Source: Candidatus Moranbacteria bacterium GW2011_GWE1_49_15 (GTDB lineage: Bacteria > Patescibacteriota > Minisyncoccia > Moranbacterales > GWC2-37-73). From it: 5,896 bases of DNA. The notes under the pieces were generated by a model. It worked only from the letters and a program-made list of their open reading frames with translations. It did not search any database and was not told the origin of the DNA. The translations under genes and the position numbers were made by a program. How positions within the stretch are numbered: position 1 is the stretch's first letter; each line of letters begins with the position of its first letter. Below are positions 1 through 4,906 of the stretch, piece by piece. Where the stretch lies: the NCBI GenBank assembly GCA_001003855.1, contig LCPX01000042.1, positions 1 to 5,896 of the forward strand, written 5' to 3'.

Positions 1-120
1 ATAAAACATTATACCTTCATATTTCCAATCACTCATATTGAGAACTTTAGTTTTTTCGCTTTCGCTTGTTGTAATCAACCGATCTCCGTTTCTCGGGTTG
101 TAGAATCGATATGCTGGGGT
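1..120 (-). repeat. DUF5648-type repeat at the C-terminus of the subtilase (partial)
   Basis: Residues 477-516 of the protease match the repeat unit of the 656-residue protein encoded upstream. The head is YRFYNPRNGD, the middle has SESEKTK, and the tail is YEGIMFY. The head is degenerate: GDH-F-Y-T of the neighbour reads GDR-L-I-T here. The array may continue beyond the window. Confidence 0.8.
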
Positions 121-1548
121 ACACACGCTTGATGAGATCAGGATATGCGAATCGTCTAAAAGATTTTTTAAATTCAATCTTTTTCCGGAGGAAATTCTTC
201 CAGCCTCGACACAGCTTTTCATGTTGTCTCCGGTTGAAATAAGTTTGTTTTTGACTTCGGAAACAGAATAGGAGGGATTCTTGCTCCAAAGCATCGCGGC
301 AGAGGAGGCGATGAACGGTGAAGCGAAGGATGTGCCATCTCCGTAGACATATGAATTGTCGGCGTCATTATATATACTGGCGATGTTTTCCCCAGGCGCT
401 GCGATATCCACTGAAGACGCTCCGTAATTGGAAAAAGAAGAAAGGTTGTCATTTTGATCCGAGGAAGCCACGCAGATTATGTTGGAGCTCGAAAGGCTGC
501 AGGGATATTGCGGAGTCGAGTCGTTGTCCACCCCTTCGTTTCCGGCCGCTGCCACGAATAGACCAGGAAAGGAATCGATGGCATCTTTCTCCAACTGCGA
601 GAAATATAGCGAGCCGAAACTGGCGTTGATTACCTTCGCCCCATTGTTTTTCGCATAGTCGATAGCCTCCAGTTCGGAGGAAAGATATAGATCGAATCTT
701 AAGGGCATGACCTTGATTTTGTTTTTCGAGCTTATGCCGCTGATCCCTCTGCCGTTCCCTGAAGCTCCTCCGATTATGCCGGAAATGAAAGTCCCATGCC
801 CGGAAATATCATCAGATCCTACCAGGAACTGTGCGTCATTGGGATTATTGTCATTGTCATTGAAATCCCATCCGCGCATGTCATCGATATATCCGTTGGA
901 GTCGTCGTCCAGTCCATTGTCGGCGATTTCCTCAGGATTTGCCCAGATGTTGGCGGAGAGATCCTCATGGGTAAGCCTGGCTCCGGTGTCGATGACCGCC
1001 ACAGTCACCTCGCTATTCAGTACACTTTCGCCATCCCAAGCTTCCGGGGCGTCTATATCTGCATCGGCGGAGCCTGTATATTGCACAAGTGGATTACCTA
1101 TCTCTAATGTTTGACCAGTGTTATGCGGTCCCCACTGGAATCCAAAATAGGTGTCATTCGGGATAAGCAGTGGGTTTCTCGCATAGTTAGGTTCGGCTAT
1201 CTCAATTTCGTCTTTTTTCTTGAGTTCGGACAATGATTCCTCGACACTTCCGTTCGTTTTTACCAATCTGATATTTAGATTTTCAAGGTCCCTTATTTTT
1301 TGAAGACCTTTTGATATCTCCAGTACATTAGCTTTGTCTTTCCCGGATTTTTCATTGAGATTTATTTTGCTCTTTTTGTATTTGATTAAAATCTCCCCGT
1401 CTTCATACTTTTCGTTTTCGGTTGTTTTTTTGAACGGAATATTTTTAATTTTCAATTCATTCTTTGTGGCAGCAGTTGCGGGAGAGATTGAAAAAAACAG
1501 CATTGCTGTCAGAAGAAAGAAAGTCATTGGAATTTTTTTGTGAGGCAT
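1..1548 (-). CDS. Secreted S8 subtilisin-like serine protease with C-terminal DUF5648-type repeat (3' end cut by window)
   Basis: This is an extracellular subtilase precursor; 516 residues are visible and the frame is still open at base 1. A signal peptide spans residues 1-26 (KK, a hydrophobic core, probable cleavage after ATA). Residues about 48-125 look like an I9/fervidolysin-type inhibitory propeptide ending in the typical 'AEPNY'. The catalytic domain runs from about 130 to 465 and has the full triad: Asp187 in AVIDTG, His251 in SGHGT and Ser407 in GDGTSFASP, with the oxyanion Asn337 in AAAGNEG. The stretch GLDDDSNGYIDD (212-223) is the Asp-rich, probably calcium-binding insertion usual in this subgroup. 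Four cysteines (350, 359, 446, 476) could form disulfides. Residues 477-516 begin a DUF5648-type repeat (YRFYNPRNGD, then YEGIMFY). The ATG lies 6 nt after the preceding stop and has no Shine-Dalgarno; it is chosen because the signal peptide follows at once. It is the last visible gene of a three-gene unit. The protease assignment is secure; the substrate is unknown. Confidence 0.95.
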   Translation of the reverse strand, partial: MPHKKIPMTFFLLTAMLFFSISPATAATKNELKIKNIPFKKTTENEKYEDGEILIKYKKSKINLNEKSGKDKANVLEISKGLQKIRDLENLNIRLVKTNGSVEESLSELKKKDEIEIAEPNYARNPLLIPNDTYFGFQWGPHNTGQTLEIGNPLVQYTGSADADIDAPEAWDGESVLNSEVTVAVIDTGARLTHEDLSANIWANPEEIADNGLDDDSNGYIDDMRGWDFNDNDNNPNDAQFLVGSDDISGHGTFISGIIGGASGNGRGISGISSKNKIKVMPLRFDLYLSSELEAIDYAKNNGAKVINASFGSLYFSQLEKDAIDSFPGLFVAAAGNEGVDNDSTPQYPCSLSSSNIICVASSDQNDNLSSFSNYGASSVDIAAPGENIASIYNDADNSYVYGDGTSFASPFIASSAAMLWSKNPSYSVSEVKNKLISTGDNMKSCVEAGRISSGKRLNLKNLLDDSHILISSSVCTPAYRFYNPRNGDRLITTSESEKTKVLNMSDWKYEGIMFY

Positions 1549-1554
1549 ATGTTT

Positions 1555-2097
1555 TTATTGGTTTGGAATTTTTTCAAGCAGATCTTCCGTTACCCGGGCG
1601 GTGCAGGTGGTTCGGATGTTGGTGTCTTCTATTTTCTCGCAAACACTAAAATCTTCTTCTTTAATTCCCAAGTCTTTCAGGCAATAGTCTTTTTTAAGCC
1701 CTTGGAGGTCTTCGCAATTTCCGCCAGGCTGGGTCGGGGCGGGGGAGAGACCGCAAGCTTGCTGGCAATATTCGAAATATTCCTTGTCCTCTTCGAACGA
1801 GACGCAGCCGGTCTCGCATTTGTCCCTGGAGACTTCGGTGAAAGATTCCCCCTCTGTTTCCGGGGAATATTCGTTTGATTTTGGTTGGGAATCATTGGAA
1901 ATTTCGATTTCGTCGGTCTTTTCTTTTTCTGACTCGGGCGTATTCTCAATCTTGATCTTGTTGTCCCGCTGTCTCTCGGCTGAAGGTGGAGTTCCATTTT
2001 GGAAATATCTTTGTTTGAATACTGGCAGAGCGAAGTAGACTAGGGCCCCGATCGCTCCGACGAACAAAAAAAGAAAGATTTTGGTGGAAGTTTTCAT
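1555..2097 (-). CDS. Membrane-anchored cysteine-rich protein with an acidic linker (unknown function)
   Basis: I do not recognise a named family for this 180-residue protein. Residues 1-7 are short and basic, and about 8-26 form a single membrane helix or uncleaved signal anchor. Residues about 40-90 are a charged, low-complexity linker rich in E, K, S, N and P. Residues 94-165 carry eight cysteines at 94, 98, 111, 115, 128, 139, 153 and 165. The first four form a twin C-x3-C arrangement separated by 12 residues (CETGC ... CQQAC), which suggests two helices clamped by disulfides. The last part (VCEKIEDTNIRTTC) resembles short Cys-containing helical units seen in small secreted proteins of uncultured bacteria, from memory. 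The orientation is probably N-in with the Cys domain outside. The start lies 1 nt after the stop of the SpoIID-like gene (TAA-C-ATG) with no Shine-Dalgarno, so translational coupling is likely. It may tether or assist the two secreted enzymes encoded on either side; that role is inferred only from position. Confidence 0.85.
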   Translation of the reverse strand: MKTSTKIFLFLFVGAIGALVYFALPVFKQRYFQNGTPPSAERQRDNKIKIENTPESEKEKTDEIEISNDSQPKSNEYSPETEGESFTEVSRDKCETGCVSFEEDKEYFEYCQQACGLSPAPTQPGGNCEDLQGLKKDYCLKDLGIKEEDFSVCEKIEDTNIRTTCTARVTEDLLEKIPNQ

Positions 2098-2098
2098 G

Positions 2099-4069
2099 TT
2101 AGTATATCGCCGTTATATTGATTCCCGTATAGTAATACTTGAGAATTTTTTCCCAGTCCCAGTCGTGGTCAGTCGCCAGGTTCAGGGCGCCATGGGCGGA
2201 AAGACCCACCATGTGGTTTCCGGCCGCTTCCAATTCGGTGGTGTTCATGGTCGCATGTTTTCCATATGGGTCGGAAACTGATTGGCACCATGGATAGCTG
2301 GTCGAGCCCCAACGCTCTTGGAAACTCCTGGTACGCCCGTCGGTCCAGGAACTGTATGGGGTGATCGCCACGTCCCCATGGAAAGCGCTTTGCGGATGGG
2401 TAACGATCTTTCCGCGGGTGCTTTCGGCGGCGGTCTTGATTCTGGAATGGCTGACTTCCCATTCGTAACCGTAATAGAGTTGATTGCCAGGAGTGGCGTT
2501 GACGATGAATCCGCGGTTCAAATAGGCGGTGCCGTGGTGGAGTTTGTAATATCCGTATGTGCGGAAGGATGTCGTCATCACTTTGTTGTATTCAATCGCC
2601 CCGGTCCCGGTGATTTCTCCCATACCCCAGACGTAATGCTCCATTGGGAGGAGATTGATTGCCCAAATCTGCCTTTCACTGTCGCTGATCGTGCCGTTCT
2701 TGTTGTCGTCGAATTTCGTGAATTTAACCCTGAATTTTCCGCGGTATTGGTCGAGGCCGGCGACCGGTGTGTTCACGTCGAAAACCATATCCAAGTTGTT
2801 TCCGTCAGCCGCGTCGAACGTCACGAACGGACCGACCACGGTTTTGGAAACGGAACCGGTGACCTTGAGTTTGTCGTTGTCATCATAGGATACATAGGTG
2901 TCGGTGCTGGCCGGAATTTGGGCGACGACGTCACCATTGGAATTTTTGATGTTATATGGTTTGTTGGCCCTTATGCGAAACGGAGAATCTTGCGACCCTC
3001 TCCTAGTTTTGGACCAGAGGCCGACGGATATTTCTGGCCCGACCAGCGGGATTTCCAGGCGGTTCTTTTCGTTTTCGGAAATCGTGTAGAAATGGTCTCC
3101 TGAGGAAGAATCATAGAACCGATAGACCGGGAGGGTGCCGCTCAATTCTTCAACATAGGCATAGAAAGCGGTTCCTTCGTATACATATCCTGAACCGGCA
3201 TTGTTTAGCAAGGATTCTTTTTCATTTTCGAGAATAGTGTACAGGTGATCTCCGGTCGTTGAATTATAAAACCTATATACGGGCGAAAGCGCCGGATCTA
3301 CTGAAGAATCAGGGTAAGCATAGAAAACTTCCCCTTCATATTTGAAGAAGGTTGGATTAGCTACGAGTTTGTTTTTTTCGGTTTCGGAGATAGTATAAAA
3401 ATGATCCCCATTGGAAGGACTATAAAAGCGATATATGGGAAAGGTGATTTTTTTGGAAAGATTGGAAAGGGAGGTAGCCTCATTTCCATCGGCGGTGTAG
3501 AAATGGTCACCGGAAGAAGAATTATGGAACCGATAGATCGGAGAAGCTGATTCGATCGAATCGTCCGGAAGGGAATAAAAAGCTATGCCTTCATATTGAT
3601 ACAGGGTGCTGAGATTATTGGTTATTTTGTCCTTTTCGTTTTCAGATGCCGTATAGAAATGATCTCCATTGCTGGAATTGTAAAAACGGTAAACCGGAAC
3701 AGCTGAGGGTTGCAAAGAATCGTCCGGAAGGGCATAGAAAGCTGTACCTTCGAAGGCGTATGAGGAATTCAGAGATTCTGATAATTTAATCTTCTCATTT
3801 TCAGAGGTTGTATAGAAGTGATCTCCAGTTTTTTTGCTATAAAACCGATAAACCGGGACAGTCCCGGCTTCTTGTGAGGTGTAGGCGTAAAAAGCCGTTC
3901 CTTCCGGTTTGTAGGTCGTGCCGATGTATCTTTGCGAGTATGCGTGGAATGCGGTGCTTTCGAGTTGGTAGGCGGCGGAAGCATCAGGTGTGCCAGGCAA
4001 GAATGCGCTGCCAAAAATCGCAAAAGTCCAGAGAATAGAGAAAATGGATATTTTTTTGTTTTTTTTCAC
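2099..4069 (-). CDS. Secreted SpoIID/LytB-like peptidoglycan hydrolase candidate with N-terminal DUF5648-type repeat array
   Basis: This 656-residue protein starts at GTG; an in-frame TAA five codons upstream leaves no room for an earlier ATG, and KKNKK plus a hydrophobic core follow at once. The signal peptide ends near residue 32 (DASA). Residues 34-340 hold six YRF[YH]...GDH[FL]YT heads (at 74, 127, 179, 213, 265, 316), mostly followed by YEGxAFY tails, as in DUF5648. Residues about 346-656 match SpoIID/LytB: 'ISVGLW' replaces the usual IRVGL opening, LLPMEHYVWGMGE (473-485) carries the expected catalytic Glu485, then FRTYGYYK (502-509), TDGRTRS (576-582) and GNHMVGLSAHGA (617-628), a variant of GHGVGMSQYGA, and finally EKILKYYYTGINI. 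SpoIID enzymes are lytic transglycosylases that cut stem-peptide-free glycan strands during sporulation. Nothing here suggests sporulation, so wall remodelling or attack on another cell is more likely. An EF-hand-like loop lies at 454-465. It is the first gene after the promoter at 4104-4132. The domain call is strong; enzymatic activity is inferred. Confidence 0.92.
   Translation of the reverse strand: MKKNKKISIFSILWTFAIFGSAFLPGTPDASAAYQLESTAFHAYSQRYIGTTYKPEGTAFYAYTSQEAGTVPVYRFYSKKTGDHFYTTSENEKIKLSESLNSSYAFEGTAFYALPDDSLQPSAVPVYRFYNSSNGDHFYTASENEKDKITNNLSTLYQYEGIAFYSLPDDSIESASPIYRFHNSSSGDHFYTADGNEATSLSNLSKKITFPIYRFYSPSNGDHFYTISETEKNKLVANPTFFKYEGEVFYAYPDSSVDPALSPVYRFYNSTTGDHLYTILENEKESLLNNAGSGYVYEGTAFYAYVEELSGTLPVYRFYDSSSGDHFYTISENEKNRLEIPLVGPEISVGLWSKTRRGSQDSPFRIRANKPYNIKNSNGDVVAQIPASTDTYVSYDDNDKLKVTGSVSKTVVGPFVTFDAADGNNLDMVFDVNTPVAGLDQYRGKFRVKFTKFDDNKNGTISDSERQIWAINLLPMEHYVWGMGEITGTGAIEYNKVMTTSFRTYGYYKLHHGTAYLNRGFIVNATPGNQLYYGYEWEVSHSRIKTAAESTRGKIVTHPQSAFHGDVAITPYSSWTDGRTRSFQERWGSTSYPWCQSVSDPYGKHATMNTTELEAAGNHMVGLSAHGALNLATDHDWDWEKILKYYYTGINITAIY
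2675..2710 (-). other. EF-hand-like calcium loop inside the SpoIID-like protein
   Basis: Residues 454-465 read DDNKNGTISDSE. This fits the Dx[DN]x[DN]GxIxxxE calcium-loop pattern: ligands at positions 1 (D454), 3 (N456), 5 (N458) and 12 (E465), Gly at 6 and Ile at 8. It sits 19 residues before the putative catalytic Glu485. Calcium binding is inferred from the pattern only. Confidence 0.55.
3050..3970 (-). repeat. Six-head DUF5648-type tandem repeat array
   Basis: Residues 34-340 of the SpoIID-like protein are a tandem array. Each unit has a head (PVYRFY, then 4 residues, then GDHFYT), a middle (ENEKxxL) and a tail (YEGxAFYA, sometimes with PDDS). Head starts are spaced 53, 52, 34, 52 and 51 residues apart. 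The third unit lacks about 18 residues, exactly the tail. The array opens with two tail-like pieces (STAFHAY at 38-44 and GTAFYAY at 57-63) before the first head, and ends on a head without a tail. Units have diverged in sequence, so this is an old duplication rather than a fresh expansion. Family function is unknown; a surface-binding or adhesive role is plausible. Confidence 0.88.
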
Positions 4070-4103
4070 TGGCTTCGTTTTTTATTAAGTGATTTATGCA
4101 GTA

Positions 4104-4132
4104 ATTATAGCATTTTCCAGGGAAAATGTTAA
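4104..4132 (-). promoter_or_regulatory. Sigma70-type promoter for the SpoIID / Cys-rich / subtilase unit
   Basis: On the minus strand the -35 box is TTAACA (4132-4127; one mismatch to TTGACA), the spacer is exactly 17 nt, and the -10 box is a perfect TATAAT (4109-4104). The TG of an extended -10 sits at 4112-4111 (TGCTATAAT). Transcription would start near 4097, leaving about 28 nt of A-rich leader before the GTG at 4069. The leader has no clear Shine-Dalgarno. It lies in the only intergenic gap over 10 nt in the window, ahead of three tightly packed genes. Confidence 0.8.
4111..4128. promoter_or_regulatory. Perfect palindrome in the promoter spacer, putative operator
   Basis: The sequence CATTTTCC-AG-GGAAAATG is an inverted repeat with 8-bp perfect arms and a 2-nt centre. 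It fills the spacer of the promoter and overlaps the start of the -35 box and the TG of the extended -10. It lies upstream of the expected transcript start, so it is more likely a binding site for a dimeric DNA-binding protein than an RNA hairpin. A repressor there would block polymerase. No regulator gene is visible. Confidence 0.5.
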
Positions 4133-4188
4133 TTTTTGGCAGAAACGGTCGCGCGGTTAACTGTTTCGAGGGTTTAATATTTGAATGA

Positions 4189-4905
4189 TTATAATATTAA
4201 AACGAACAACGTTACGAGGAAAATTATAAAAAGAAAAGACAGGATAATGATGATTTCCAACGAGACTCCTTTGAAGAAAGAAGGTTTATGTTGGGACATT
4301 CTTTCGACGAGGGAATTCATGTTACTCCAAGCGCCGCCTTCCGAATAGGCCGATTTGAAAAGCAGGGACTGTCGGTTGAAATCTTTGCCGCCCTTTTCTC
4401 CGCTATTGAAAAACGAATCGTTTTCCGAGCGGAAGGTCATTATCTTGGGAAGGTCCTTTTTGCGCGGTTCGTCCGTTCGTAATTCGGCTTGCAGGCAATA
4501 TGTTTTTTCTTTCGAATCCGGAATCGGAGGGAAATTGAAGCGGGTGTATATGGTATCATGCCAGAATGAGACGCGTCCGAAAGTATGGGAATGGATCGGT
4601 TGGCAATTCTCATCTCTCAGTGTCAGGACGATTTCATCTTTCTGAAACGTGGGAAAATCTTCGAAAGCTATGTTTATCTGGGTCAGGTTGTTTCGTGAGG
4701 CGACGAATTTTTGGGTGACAGGCTTGCCGACGAAGAGCTGGGCGGGTTTGGTTTTGGGATAGCTCGAGCCCATGGTGGGGTAGGCCCGCTCGATCCTTAC
4801 GATGTTCTTGTTTTCAGGAATCGAAAGGATGGAAAAAAACTTGACCAGCAAAAGCAGCAAGGTCGCGCCGAATATTATCAGAAGTGTGATTTTCGCTTTG
4901 CTCAT
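4189..4905 (-). CDS. Twin-anchored membrane protein with beta-rich extracytoplasmic domain
   Basis: This 238-residue protein has membrane helices at both ends (about 6-28 and 215-237), leaving about 185 residues outside the membrane. The external part has the pattern 'VGKPVTQKFVASRNNLTQI', then a strand-rich stretch with LTLRDENC (95-101), 'YTRFNFPPIPDS' (120-131) and TYCLQAEL (135-142). From memory this resembles jelly-roll-like domains found with or fused to GT-C glycosyltransferases, where the protein part reads 'Q.F.A...L..I', 'F.FpPI.dS' and 'YcF.l'. Cys101 and Cys137 may form a disulfide. The ATG lies 1 nt after the TAA of the preceding GT-C gene (TAA-A-ATG) with no Shine-Dalgarno, so translation is probably coupled and the two products may work in one complex. 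Residues about 143-212 are polar and probably a stalk. No catalytic motif is seen; a sugar-binding or accessory role is inference. Confidence 0.85.
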   Translation of the reverse strand: MSKAKITLLIIFGATLLLLLVKFFSILSIPENKNIVRIERAYPTMGSSYPKTKPAQLFVGKPVTQKFVASRNNLTQINIAFEDFPTFQKDEIVLTLRDENCQPIHSHTFGRVSFWHDTIYTRFNFPPIPDSKEKTYCLQAELRTDEPRKKDLPKIMTFRSENDSFFNSGEKGGKDFNRQSLLFKSAYSEGGAWSNMNSLVERMSQHKPSFFKGVSLEIIIILSFLFIIFLVTLFVLIL

Positions 4906-4906
4906 T

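Noticed and set aside
707..1114. Plus-strand open frames of 135 and 103 codons
   Set aside because: They are antisense to the catalytic domain of the subtilase, which includes Asp187 and His251. The Ser- and Pro-rich translation is typical of a shadow.
2282..3103. Long plus-strand open frame of 273 codons
   Set aside because: It lies entirely antisense to the SpoIID-like gene, whose protein has clear domains. The translation shows no domain or signal peptide and looks like a reverse-strand shadow.
4142..4167. Possible terminator hairpin after the 238-residue gene (GAAACGG ... CTGTTTC)
   Set aside because: The stem is about 5 bp with a mismatch and a 12-nt loop, and no T-run follows on the minus strand. 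It is too weak to call, so read-through from the upstream unit is possible.
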